A stretch of 64,000 nucleotides of DNA from Opisthocomus hoazin (taxonomy: Eukaryota > Chordata > Aves > Opisthocomiformes > Opisthocomidae): NCBI RefSeq assembly GCF_030867145.1, contig NC_134429.1, positions 19,267,115 through 19,331,114 of the forward strand, read 5' to 3'. Shown piece by piece: positions 23,201 through 32,997 of this stretch (the stretch's first letter is position 1; each line of letters opens with the position of its first letter). Under the pieces are notes generated by a model. It was not told the origin of the DNA, did no database searches, and was given only the letters and a program-made list of their open reading frames with translations. Made by a program: the position numbers and the translations under genes.

Positions 23201-26200
23201 TCGCGAAGAGGCAGGAGGTGGAAGGCAAATGTGTCACAAGCTGTCTCTGAGTGTCCCTAGGAAGGCACTGCCTGGGTCTAATAGAACAGATTAACTTGTG
23301 GCTTCCCCCTGGGAACAAGGAGGGGCTGTGAAGCATACCATGGGCATCTATTTTCTGGGGCTTATTGCCTTCTTCATATCCTCAAGGCATCAGTAATCTG
23401 GCAGCGAGGGACAGAACCGTTTGCTGTGGGCTTTCTGCAGCATGCTCCTCAGGTGTTGCACCCCGACGCTTTAATCTGCCCCATTTATTCACAGTGTCCC
23501 TGGCCCCCTGCCTCCAAGCTCCCTTCTTTCCATTCCCTGAGCTTTTTGGCAGGGGTTTTGGCACTGAAGCCTTTCCCCCGTTCCCTGTTCCTTTGTGGCT
23601 TGGCCACTGGTGGTTGCGGGGCTCACAGAAGGGTGCAGAGCCCTGATGCTGCCTCCCACCCTCTGCCCGCTCCGAGCGGGCATGACGTGGGGACGGGAAA
23701 CGTCCCTGCCCACCCGGGAGAGCCAAGGAACAGCTCAGAGGAAAAACTGAGGCTGCTTTATTTGGTATGGCAGAGTTGGCAGGGGCTCGGAGCGGCTCGG
23801 AGGAGGAGAGCTGGTCTTCTCCCCGTTAAAGGACAAGTCTGAGAGTGTTCGGCTACTCCCCATTCCCTCGCAGGTCTGGGCAGACTTTTGTGCCTCCCTT
23901 TACCTCTCTGTAATGGGCAGCCAGCGAGAGCTACTTACAGTACTCTGAAGTATTTAATCTTGAGCTGGAGGGGGCTATCATCATGTTTCAGGAGTCATAC
24001 TGTGCAGAGAAAATGCACTTCTTTAAGGCTCAGGGTGCTTTTAAAAATCCTTTTAAAGGAGAAAAAAAAAAAAGAGCATCTTTATGTCTTTGTATGCCAC
24101 TTCGCTGGAGCTGGAAACAAAGTCCTGTGTGTTTCTGCCCCTCTGGAAGACCAGAGAACAGTGGAATTCAGCCCAAGATGGGCTCAGCGACCACGCGTGT
24201 CGGAAGGGTCAAGTAGCAGAGGAAGCTGGGGTAGCTGCGGAGCGTCAGAAGAGGTATTCGTGTCTGGCTTTTGGGGTCTGGGATTCAAAGGTGGCATGAG
24301 CCTTGAGGAGAAGCCTCTGCGCAGGGGGGGAGAGAGGCAAGATAGCACAAGAGCGACTCTGAACGCTGAATGCCACAACACAGTGGAGCTCTGTGAAACA
24401 GAGCAGGGAGTGACTCCAGCTGGGATGAACGCGGCCGGCTCGGCAAAGGCTGGACGGTCCCCAGTGGCCGCTCCTTCCTCCTGGCCACTGGGTACGGGCA
24501 GAGAGCAGGGAGAAGTGTATTTCTTCACGCCATCGGCTGCTTCACGGGCACGACAGAATGCAGTGGTTTGGTTTCACTGGTAGGCGATTCCCACAGGGAG
24601 CTCGGGATGAGCTGGCCGCAGGAGTTTCGGAACCTGGATGCCCAAATTGTGTCTCCAGCTTTGTCCCAGGCAGTGCCAGTGCTGCTTACCATGTTGGGTA
24701 CGTGGTGATGTCTCGCTGAGCATGGAAAGCTGCCTGTTTGGCCAGGCACAGTAGCTCCCACACATCTGTCGGGCAGGAGCAGCCACCCAGAACTTGCTGG
24801 ACCACTCCAGGTTAATCCCTGGTGGCACAAGGCAGGCTTGGGCAGGGTCATGGTTCCTGCTGTGCCGGACCTCGCTGTCACAACAGATCACAGCACCGTT
24901 TGGCCTTGGCGCAGAGGACAAGGTAGAGAGAATGGAGAGGGGAAGCTGGAGCTTTGTAGAGCAACCTGGAGGCTCTTGACAAGCTGGCTGGAGGCTGGAG
25001 ATGCCTAGGAGGCAGGGCACAGTAGTATCTGTGGGCTGAAGCCTGTTGTGCAGACACACCTGAGCACCTGCTTTAGCCAAAATGCCACCTCACGGCAGCT
25101 GGGACATGGGCATCTCCTTTGTGAGCTCTGTTCGGTGAAAGGGTCTTGTCTGAGAGGTACGAGTGGTGTGAAAACCCAAACATGGCTGCTTCAGTTGAAA
25201 CGTGGACTTCAAGGGTTCAGGTTTGGGTTCCTGAACCTCTCAAAGAGGGTCTGGTTCCCTGAACTGCTGTGAAGGGGCTCGGCTGAACGTAGGTGACTTC
25301 AGCCATCATCCAGCGTTGCTGTAGGCTACATCTCCCCTCCAGAAGGGCCTCTGTTTCAGATGTACCATGCGCTGTGTCTTCAGGTCAGCAGTGATTTCTT
25401 GCTACTGTTTCTCTTCCAGATGTTATCCAAGCAAACCGGCTCCATGCAGTAGATATCACCTCAAGCAGCTTCCGCCTGATGTGGCCCAAACTCCTCTCCC
25501 AAGAAACTGGCTACTACACCCTAGAGTATGCCCCGACGGATGATCTAGCAAGGAAGAGGACAAAGCAAGTGTCTGGGGATCACAGTAGCCTCGTGCTAAG
25601 CGACCTTGCACCAGAAACCACTTACGAGGTGGCACTCATTCCTGAATCCAACGTCCACTACTTCCCTCCCCAGGCGACAAGGGTTACTACACTGGCAGGT
25701 AAATGTGCACAGTTGTGACCAAGGGGGAATTCTCTGCTCTGCTGAGCCTCACGTATATAAAGCAACCAGGACAGCCCTTGGTCTGCATCCATCCCATAGC
25801 CTCATGGTCTGATGGGAGGCTGCAGATGGCTGTGGTCAGGACAGAATATAATGAGGAGATGGCTTCTTGATGCTGGCACTCAGCTGGCAGATCTTTCCGT
25901 AGAGAGATGTTCTGGACTGTCCAGAACAAGGAATCAGGTCTGGTCGTCGTAAGACACCCTTCCAACATTACAAACCTATGAATCTGGAGGAAAGCAGAGC
26001 CTGCTGCCCTGGGAGAAGGCAGCAGGAGCTGTAGCCTTTATTTACTTATTTGTTAAGTATTTAACAAATACTTAACAGAGGTGTAGAGCCCGCTGGGGAT
26101 CAAGCACAGGCTGCTGCCTGTCCTTGCTCGCCATCCCAGCGTGATGGTCAGGCAGAAGCAGCGCTGCCTGCTGTGGGTTACTGCCAAAGGGGGATTTTGA

Positions 26201-28786
26201 CCTTCGTAGCTTCAGGAGCTGCTACGGCAACAAGGAGATCCCTGTCTGCTACCCGAGGCTGCGGGTGCAGCGAGGGGAGAATCACAGTTTTGATGCAGGT
26301 ACGCGCTGCTGCTCGGGGCAGGTGTATCCACTGCTGGGGACTCACGGGGTAAGAGGGAGGAGCAGGGGAGCACTCGGAGAAGGGGAGCACTCGGAGCAGG
26401 GGAGCACTCGGAGCAGCAGCCAGCCCCTCTGTGCAGACTTAGGCATTTCAGCCAGAAGAACAACTCGGATTCATGCTGGATAGCAACATGCAAAAAAGTG
26501 GCACACCGAAAATCTGAGCAGGCGTGACAAAGTCAAGATGAATTTGTATCTAGTATTAATTTTCTGCAGGCAAGAACAGTTTTGGCTGAGTAGTTTTGCC
26601 TACTCCAGGCTGCACGGGTAGAGAAACCATTTTCTTAGGGCTGAGCTGGGCCGTGCTGACTTGGATAACTATCAACATCCACTTGCTGGATGGATTTTCT
26701 TCCACCTCCTGGAAGCCAGATACGGTGCAGGTCAGTTATGCTCCTCTGACAGCCTTGAATTACACACTCATTTGTGGTTTTTTTTTACATTGCTTTCAGA
26801 GGAAATAAGCCCAGTTCAGGTTCTCATCTCGGAGTCTGGGCCACACAGCTTCCACGTTAGTTGGGCTCCTATGCTGGACAGCGTGGTCGGCTACCAGATC
26901 CTGTACGGCCCGCTCCCTGGGAACTCGGTGAAGCTGCTGGAGGTGGACGGCAAGCACAACAGCACTGTGGTGGAGAATCTGGCACCCAACACAACCTACT
27001 TGGTGACGGTGACTGCAGTCTACAGGTCGGGCAAGGAGAAATCCCTGTCAGCTAAAGCGTGCACTCAGGAAGGTGAGCGAGCGGCGTTCTGCTGACGGCA
27101 AGCTGTAGGGCACAAGGAGTCTCAGAGGTGCGGGTGCTTCTTTGCATGGGTTATCTGCCTCTAGGCGAGGCCAGAGAACCCAGCCCAGTTACTGGAGTAC
27201 TGGGGAGGGATGGGAGAAGGGGAAGGCTGCAGCTTCTGATGCGCAGGACGTGATACACCGTTCGGATGTAGCAGAAGTGTAAGGCATAGGACTGAAAGAA
27301 AATGGGGTGCACACACTATGACTGCTGTCACATGGAGTGCACCGCCAAGCTGCTGGTGCAGTCACAGGCAGAACGGACTTGGAGATTCCTGAATCTCCCT
27401 AAAGAAGAAAGAAAACTGCCTTTCCCCCCTGTCTCCTCAGTGGGAAGGTGAGAAGTGGCAATTTCATCAGCAGAAGCTTCTGCTCTGAAGAAGGACCTGT
27501 AAAAGACACTGCAGGAGACAAAGTCTAGCTGTTAGCAGGACTCAGGGGTGAGGAGCTCGGAGAATGACGGCAGCTGGGGGTGTGGGAGCTGGCAAGCCAG
27601 TGCCTAACAGCGTCAACAAAAGTATTTTGCGCTGGTACCAGGACAAAGTTAAGGACTAATTAGGCTGAGCTCCTCCAGGGCGGAGATGTAGAGTGACAGG
27701 CTATTGCGTCTCTGCAAGAGAGGGCGACCAGGCTGGATGACAACCCCTTCTCGGCAATCCCCTCGGGAGGAACAAGGAGCTAGGTAAGGCCCACTCCGTA
27801 CAAATGGCCCGCAGTAACACAACTCTTCTTTCTTTAGAGGGCTCCAAAGTGAGGCACCTTCGCTTTGAAGACATGGGCCCCAACACCCTGAAGGCCTCCT
27901 GGGACTCCGCCGATGGGAAAGTCCTCGGTTACAGAGTCCGATGCCGGCGGCAAACTGGCCCTTCGTCCGTCCTCAGCGTTTCGCCGCAGATCCACAGCGT
28001 GCTCCTCACCGACCTGGCTGCGGGCACCACCAACAAAGTGTGTGTGAAGCCCATGTACAAGAACCAGGCGGGCAAGGGGCTGTGCCGCATGGTGCACATG
28101 CAGCCAGGTGAGCTGGGGTGCACGGCAGCATCCTGGGGCACTTCAGCCAGGGGAGAGTGTCCTGAAGGGCACTGAGGTGCTGGAGATCCAGCCCGGAGGA
28201 GCCCTCACGGCCGAAATACTCGGTGCGCATCAGCTAGCTTGCCAACTGGGCTTCATCGCAGCTACCAGCCCGAGACATACTGTCCAAAACTGGCTTTTCC
28301 CCCCATTTTTAAGAGCAATGCTCCTCCTTGTGGCGTTGTGTTTGCAGGCAGGAGAAAAAGTGTAGGGTGGGGACAGTCCGGGAACTAAAAGCTGGCATGG
28401 GCATTGGAAGAGCTGTTTAAAAGTCATTTTGAAATCTTGGCTACCCTTTGCTTTTCAACGTGGCAGGCACAACCCAACTATTAAACGCAGCTACTAAGGC
28501 ACAACACGTCTGCTCTCCTCCTTTCACTACCCAAAACCCACTTACTGTCATGAAACACAACGGGATTCTTGACAGGCTGAAGTGCAGGAAGAGCTAAAAA
28601 GCAGCTGTGTGGCAGTGCAGAAGCACAGCCTTCTTCCCAGCAAGAGCGATAGTGGAGATGACCACAGGGCTGAGATCTCTTGACTCAGTCAAACCTGGAG
28701 AAGGGGTGGATAAAGCTGACATTGTACCTTTTGTGTTCTTCCCAGGTACAGAGGCCCAAGGATACAAGCACAGACAGAGAGCATGA
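11162..28786 (+). CDS. VWA1: VWA1 (WARP), matrix protein with VWA and three FN3 domains, whole gene
   Basis: VWA1/WARP is a secreted extracellular-matrix protein of cartilage pericellular matrix and basement membranes, including peripheral nerve; the mammalian protein multimerises and binds perlecan and collagen VI. Six coding exons join in frame: 11162-11234, 18527-19090, 25420-25698, 26800-27072, 27838-28107, 28746-28786, giving 499 aa. Order: signal peptide (about 1-19), VWA domain (about 35-212), FN3-1 (213-305), FN3-2 (306-396), FN3-3 (397-486), short basic tail (487-499). The VWA domain has the complete metal-ion site: D42-x-S44-x-S46, T113 and D146. Every internal intron is phase 1. 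The human protein is about 445 aa with two FN3 domains, so the third is extra. Identity rests on the signal peptide, the motif VLVWVTDG, the stretch [10 protein letters not shown] and the motif [10 protein letters not shown], all typical of WARP, plus synteny with ATAD3A. Confidence 0.93.
17090..17660. promoter_or_regulatory. CpG-rich patch inside VWA1 intron 1
   Basis: CpG dinucleotides are visibly dense here (for example around 17110-17180 and 17490-17620) compared with the CpG-poor flanks. It lies about 0.9 kb before the VWA exon. Such patches often mark an alternative promoter or an enhancer, but there is no recognised first exon attached to it, so the role is open. Confidence 0.4.
18358..18378. 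repeat. short (TAA)n then A8 tract
   Basis: Four TAA units followed by a run of A, inside VWA1 intron 1, about 150 bases before the VWA exon. Simple microsatellite. Confidence 0.8.
18527..19090 (+). CDS. VWA1: VWA1 coding exon 2, von Willebrand A domain
   Basis: A single 564-nt exon carries the whole VWA domain (residues 25-212). The acceptor follows a pyrimidine-rich run ending tgctag; the donor is gtacag at 19091, phase 1. The domain starts [19 protein letters not shown] with the metal-ion-dependent adhesion site residues D42, S44 and S46; T113 (GDTNTG) and D146 (VTDGFS) complete the site. It ends [19 protein letters not shown], close to the human sequence. The antisense frame open across the exon is a shadow. 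Confidence 0.96.
20606..21044 (-). mobile_element. CR1 LINE fragment, 3' end, copy B
   Basis: Reverse-complement CR1: two octamer tail units (atcacagaatcacaga), the conserved 3' block, and about 110 codons of the ORF2 C-terminus readable on the - strand (motifs [34 protein letters not shown]). In this copy ORF2 ends at a TAG (cctac on this strand), unlike copies A, D, E and F. The 5' boundary is blurred after 20990. No target-site duplication is evident, as is usual for CR1. Confidence 0.93.
21915..22335 (-). mobile_element. CR1 LINE fragment, 3' end, copy C
   Basis: Reverse-complement CR1 with four octamer tail units at 21915-21946. The - strand reads the ORF2 C-terminus to a TAG stop ([20 protein letters not shown] then stop). 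It differs from copies B, D, E and F in a diagnostic block: tcatgttcagacggaa in place of tcgggttcagctgga, shared only with copy A, so it belongs to another CR1 subfamily. Inserted about 870 bases from copy B in the same orientation. Confidence 0.93.
24062..24073. repeat. A12 homopolymer run
   Basis: Run of 12 A inside VWA1 intron 2. No LINE or SINE body was recognised immediately upstream, so it reads as a simple tract. Confidence 0.85.
25420..25698 (+). CDS. VWA1: VWA1 coding exon 3, FN3 domain 1
   Basis: 279 nt, residues 213-305, phase 1 at both ends (acceptor ctcttccag, donor gtaaat). It is a fibronectin type III fold: the strand-B tryptophan is in FRLMWPKLL, the strand-C pair in GYYTLEY, and the tyrosine corner in [17 protein letters not shown], which matches the human first FN3 closely. 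Confidence 0.95.
26052..26076. repeat. inverted repeat, 11-bp arms, 3-nt loop
   Basis: The arm gttaagtattt (26052-26062) is followed by aac and then its exact reverse complement aaatacttaac (26066-26076). It is AT-rich and lies in VWA1 intron 3. It could extrude as a hairpin or be the remnant of a small inverted-repeat element. Confidence 0.9.
26365..26415. repeat. 17-bp minisatellite, three copies
   Basis: The unit ggggagcactcggagca is repeated three times in tandem with one base change in the first copy (ending gaa). It lies in VWA1 intron 3, about 385 bases before the FN3-2 exon. Likely length-polymorphic. Confidence 0.9.
26800..27072 (+). CDS. VWA1: VWA1 coding exon 4, FN3 domain 2
   Basis: 273 nt, residues 306-396, phase 1 at both ends (acceptor tgctttcag, donor gtgagc). 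FN3 features: strand-B tryptophan in [18 protein letters not shown], and the tyrosine corner in [19 protein letters not shown], ending SAKACTQEG. These match the second FN3 domain of mammalian WARP (which ends SAKACT). Two N-glycosylation sequons are present (NST and NTT). Confidence 0.95.
27073..27837 (+). other. VWA1: VWA1 intron 4
   Basis: 765-base phase-1 intron between FN3-2 and FN3-3. No repeat or gene recognised. Confidence 0.85.
27838..28107 (+). CDS. VWA1: VWA1 coding exon 5, FN3 domain 3
   Basis: 270 nt, residues 397-486, phase 1 at both ends (acceptor ttctttag, donor gtgagc). FN3 character: tryptophan in [19 protein letters not shown], and [19 protein letters not shown] at the strand E-F position. 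The tyrosine normally found in the corner is replaced (TTNKV for the usual T-x-Y-x-V). Mammalian WARP has no third FN3 domain. The exon keeps the frame and good splice sites, so it is probably used, but no transcript evidence is available here. Retaining the next intron would end the protein at 28175. Confidence 0.85.
28108..28745 (+). other. VWA1: VWA1 intron 5
   Basis: 638-base intron before the last coding exon; no gene or repeat seen. Confidence 0.75.
28746..28786 (+). CDS. VWA1: VWA1 coding exon 6, C-terminal tail
   Basis: Only 41 coding bases: acceptor gtgttcttcccag, then [12 protein letters not shown] and stop TGA. The tail is short and basic and has no clear similarity to the longer proline/arginine-rich mammalian tail. 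The acceptor is strong and phase 1 fits, so this is my best choice for the end, but another final exon cannot be excluded. Confidence 0.7.
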
Positions 28787-29150
28787 CAGACTCTGGAGTG
28801 AACCAATTCCCCGCAGAGCAAGGAATCTCGCGTGGACAAAGACTTGGACAAAAAGGAGGGGTCAGGGGAGGAAACCAGAGAGCTCACAGATCATCTCCCA
28901 GCCTGCACGGTCCGTTGAGGTGTCCTGGTGGTCAAGCCTAAAGGCTGTCCTCAGCCAAGTTCTCCCAAAGCTTGAAGGTTTGGCTTGGCTGGATGGAACA
29001 GCCAATCCGACTAATAGATCCCAAATCTATACCCTCTTTTATATAAATATGCCTGACAAATAACAAACAAAAGGCAAAGAGATGAATCCTCACTATTGCT
29101 TGCTTACTGCCTGTTCTCTATTTATTAAATGTCGATACAGTTTTATTTTT
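28787..29150 (+). other. VWA1: VWA1 3' UTR (extent inferred)
   Basis: Sequence following the TGA stop. It runs at least to the candidate poly(A) signal at 29124. The true end of the transcript is not determinable here and could lie further downstream, where more AT-rich DNA occurs. Confidence 0.4.
29124..29129 (+). terminator. VWA1: candidate VWA1 poly(A) signal ATTAAA
   Basis: An ATTAAA hexamer about 340 bases after the stop, followed within 25 bases by a T-rich stretch (cagttttatttttgc). It is the nearest good candidate; no AATAAA precedes it after the stop. Confidence 0.35.
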
Positions 29151-32132
29151 GCAGCTTACGAGCACGTTCAGGACTTGGCTGTTTACTGGCCTGGCCTTTC
29201 CTTCTGGGCACCGGCACCAGAGAAAGATCACAAGTGGCCAGATCCATTCCTGCTGAAACTGAGAGCAGCTTTCCTCCAACTCATCCAGCGTACTCAGCAG
29301 GTAGCTCAAATTAGGCATCCCAAAAGTGTAGCATCTCGGGGATGGAAGGAAAAAGCGTTGCGAGAAAGAAGAACAACACAATACAAAAACGTACAGGATG
29401 CAGAGGAGATTGGGTCAAAGCCACCAGGATTTCTGAGAAGAGGAAGACAAGAGGTTGGCCTTTGGCCAGGGCACGGAGACGCTTGACGAAAGACATCCTG
29501 CCTTTGATAAAGTGCAAGGGCAGTTTAGTGTTCCCAGCTGGTCTTTGGTTTACGGGAGAGCTTGGTCGGTGAACGCTGAGAAACAGAACGACAGGGCCGT
29601 GCCAGGCGCGGGCTGCTGAGCGCTGTCGGGGTGCTCTGGCAGGGACGTTTGCTCGCTGCCTGCCCGCTGACTGCTTCAGCCTCCTTAACACTGTTCCCCT
29701 CTCCCTCTGGCACTGGTGTCAAATCCGTCTGCTGCAATGCCATACAGATCCCAGCTGGGCTTCGAAGGGTTCCGTTCCCCCAGGTCATTGCCCTTGGGAT
29801 TTGGTATCGGGCTGGGGGAGTGGGAAACTCAAAAACTTGGGAATTTGCTTCCCCAGCAGGTTACTCTACTCCGGAGCTCCGAGGAGCAGCAGTGAGCCAA
29901 GAAAAGCCAGACAGCAAGACCATCTAGAGCAGTTCTTTTTGTTTCCCACTCAGCTCCACACCTCCCAACACCAGTGCAGTGCTGCCTGGATCACAACCAC
30001 TGAATTCCCGCGGCATCCCTTAATCGGTCGCACCAAACTGGCGCGAGTCCTGCTGTCAGAGCCGCTATATGGAGACCAATTAGCCTGTTCTGTCACTAAT
30101 TGCGGACAGTGAGTCTCCAGCACTATCATTCCAGGCTCTGTCCTCTGCGCTTTGAAAACACCCCAGCACATCTTCAGTGTCTTGTCCTGGGCTTCCACCC
30201 AGCACTAAGCTTGAGCTACACTTAAAAATCAGGTTTTTAGGGGAGAAAGAGTAAATCTGATTCTTTCCCTTTGGCCCCAGGCTTGAATTTGCTGTCACTA
30301 AGCTACTCTTTGGACAGGGGAGCTGGAAGAAAAAAAAAGACACCACCTAGTGACAAAGCCGTTGGAGCAGCGTGGTTCCAAAATTCAGAGCTTCGGGCTG
30401 TAAAGAAATGTATGTACATCTGCGGTAACGAAACCCAGCATCAGTGGGAACACCTTCCCTCAGCAACGCTTGCTCTGTTTTAAACTTGTTGCTTCCTTGT
30501 CCTACACGTGGAGCGTTGGAGAGCCCCTACACGGTGTCGCTCCATCCTGCAGACCCTCCGTCAGCCCTGCTGATGGACTTCTCGCAGCAGCTCCTTTCGG
30601 AGCCGAGAGGAACTTTGCCACTGACCTTGCCTCCCGAGCGCTGAATTCATCACCTCTAGGTTCATGGAGCGTTTGCCTCGGGCTGTCTTCTCGTGCAGGA
30701 GGAAGGGACAGGAGGGAGACGAGTCATTCATTAACTCGATAAGAAGATTTTGTATGATTTGTGTTCTCCTTTGGAATGTGCATTTGTGACTGATTAATCT
30801 TAAGGGAGACTCTGTGCTCAGGAGAAGATAAAGCCTCTGGAATCTCTCATGCAATAAGATAATCCTGTTCATTCTTGCTGTAGGACAGAAATTAATTTTG
30901 CACAACTCCCTGCGTAGTTTACTAATACATTAACATGTCATCCCCCCAGTTGTAATGCAGCCTTCTGAAGACAATTAAATATACAAGTGCTCTTGAATGA
31001 TTATTTCATTCCTGATGGCAGTAAATGCAAATCTGTTAAGTGTAGCTTTTGTTCTAATGAGAGTTATGGGTTGGAAAGCTGGTATTCATCACAATATTAA
31101 ATGACTGAAAAGTAAGCATTCCACCCATGCCTTCGCAGTTTATGTGGAACTTTATACACACTCCCAACCCCCCCCCCCAAAAAAAAAAAGTGTCAGAAAT
31201 ACATAAATAGAAATATGTTGGTCTCAATATGTCTCAACTTCAGTAAGAATTGTTTTACAAGGAGTAAACGTCCCTTAAATCTTGGCAGAACTGGTAGGAC
31301 TCACGAATGTGAAAACTGTATGTTGGACAGGTAAGTTAAACTAAATTTGGTTCAATTTAACTAGAGCCTAATGGTTTCTAGGGCTATTGAAGCATCTCAT
31401 CTGCACTGATACAACGGGTATGACACCCACGCACCCATCGCAGGGTGAGAGCACAAGCCATCAGGGCTCCCAGGAGGGAGTTCAGGGGGGTGGGGGGACT
31501 AGAAGGATTTCATTTGTAGATGAGCTGTTCTGGGTTTTCGTTGGGGTCCTTGCACCTTCTGATGCACGTGGTGTAGGCTATTAGTAAAGATTTAACTTGG
31601 CAGTCGCTGGTGTGATTTGCTGAGTTCCCATCTTCCTCATGGCCGCCTGCTACCCTGCGTGAAGGCACCGCGGGTTTGCCGCACGCAGCCTCCCCGGAAG
31701 GTGCCGATCCGTCGGGAAGCGGAGCGGTTATCCCGCTCGGCTGATCTGCTATCTGGATAGACACCTCCTGGGCTTCTGCAGGGAAACCGCGTACTTCCCC
31801 AGCTCCAGGACTTCGCCAGAGTGTTCGTGTTTGCTCGGAAGAAACTTGCTCTGAAGCGCATGCTGCTTGCAGCCTTCCCCTGTGTAATCCCGGGCTCACC
31901 GAGGTGTCGAAGCACAGCCATAATTAGCACGCACTAGCTAATTACTCACAGCAATACGGAGGTTATAGCTGCGCGTGGCGGCGGTCAGCCAGAAGGGCGT
32001 TGAATTCACCGGCGTCGAGGCCGTGAATTCACAGGCTTAACTCTGCCAGCTGCACGAGGGAACAGGAGCCAGCGCACAGCTCGCAGCCGCAGCGCGGGGA
32101 AGGCTTCTGCCGCTGCCGAGATGGAGGAGAAG
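29151..32132. other. intergenic between VWA1 and ATAD3A
   Basis: About 3 kb without a supported gene. 30,730-31,400 is AT-rich and carries a C11A11 run; 31,640-32,130 is CpG-richer. In primates this interval separates VWA1 from the first of three ATAD3 copies; here no second ATAD3 copy is present. Confidence 0.6.
31168..31189. repeat. C11 followed by A11
   Basis: A run of 11 C followed directly by a run of 11 A in intergenic DNA. Prone to slippage and sequencing error. Confidence 0.9.
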
Positions 32133-32600
32133 ATTCACAGAATCACAGAATCACAGAATCACAGAATCACAGAATCACAGAATAGTAGGGGTTGGCAGGG
32201 ACCTCTGTGGGTCACCCAGTCCGACCCTCCTGCCCAAGCAGGGTCACCCAGAGCAGGCTGTAGAGCACCTTGTCCAGGCGGGTCTGGAATATCTCTAGAG
32301 AAGGAGACTCCACAGCCTCCCTGGGCAGCCTGGGCCAGGGCTCCGTCACCCTCAGAGGGAAGAAGTTCTTCCTCGGGTTCAGCTGGAGCTTCCTCTGCTT
32401 CAGTTTGTGCCCGTTCCCCCTTGTCCTGTCGCTGGGCACCACTGAACAGAGTCTGGCCCCGTCCTCCTGACCCCCACCCTGCAGATATTTGTAGGCATTT
32501 CTAAGGTCCCCTCGCAGCCTTCTCTTCTCCAGGCTGAACAAGCCCAGCTCCCTCAGCCTCTCCTCGTAGGGCAGATGTTCCAGTCCCCTCGTAAAATGGG
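32133..32600 (-). mobile_element. CR1 LINE fragment, 3' end, copy D
   Basis: Reverse-complement CR1 with the longest tail in the window, about six octamer units (32133-32185). The - strand reads ORF2 C-terminal sequence ([29 protein letters not shown] then [13 protein letters not shown]) and passes through the position of the usual TAG as TGG. Very like copies B and E by eye. The 5' limit is uncertain beyond 32593. It ends about 870 bases upstream of the ATAD3A start codon. Confidence 0.93.
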
Positions 32601-32954
32601 TGCGGAGCGGGGAGCCCCTGTTCTGGGCAGCCAAATGCGCTCAGCAAACCGCCCGCGAGCGCAGCGACCGGCGTCGGGCTGGTCTCTGTCCTGAGCGCAG
32701 CGCGGCAGCCACGGCGTCACGGAGCATTTTGACCCAAGATGGAAAATTAAAAGTGTAAATCAGAAAGCTGCAGATAAAATATGGCTCGTTATTCTGAGGA
32801 ACATCTGAACGTTATATTCATTGATATGAATGTCTGCGTGGGGTGTTACCCCGTGACGGGCGCTAACTCCTTCGCCCCCATCTTGGTTCTCCACGACACG
32901 CGGCGCCAACGCCGATTCTTCACGAATCCGCGGGGTCACCGGCAGCTAAAGAAC

Positions 32955-32997
32955 AAGGAAAAAAAAGAAAAAGAAGTAGAAGAAAAAAAGAGAGGAG
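32955..32997 (+). repeat. polypurine tract upstream of ATAD3A
   Basis: 43 bases that are all A or G except a single T at 32977. It lies at the upstream edge of the ATAD3A CpG island. Such tracts disfavour nucleosomes and can form triplexes; any role in the promoter is inference. Confidence 0.8.

Larger units (their letters stand above)
19091..25419 (+). other. VWA1: VWA1 intron 2
   Basis: 6.3-kb phase-1 intron with two CR1 3' fragments in the same (-) orientation at 20606-21044 and 21915-22335, and an A12 run at 24062-24073. The rest shows no gene. Confidence 0.8.
25699..26799 (+). other. VWA1: VWA1 intron 3
   Basis: 1.1-kb intron with a near-perfect hairpin-forming inverted repeat (26052-26076) and a 17-bp unit repeated three times (26365-26415). 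No gene seen. Confidence 0.85.
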
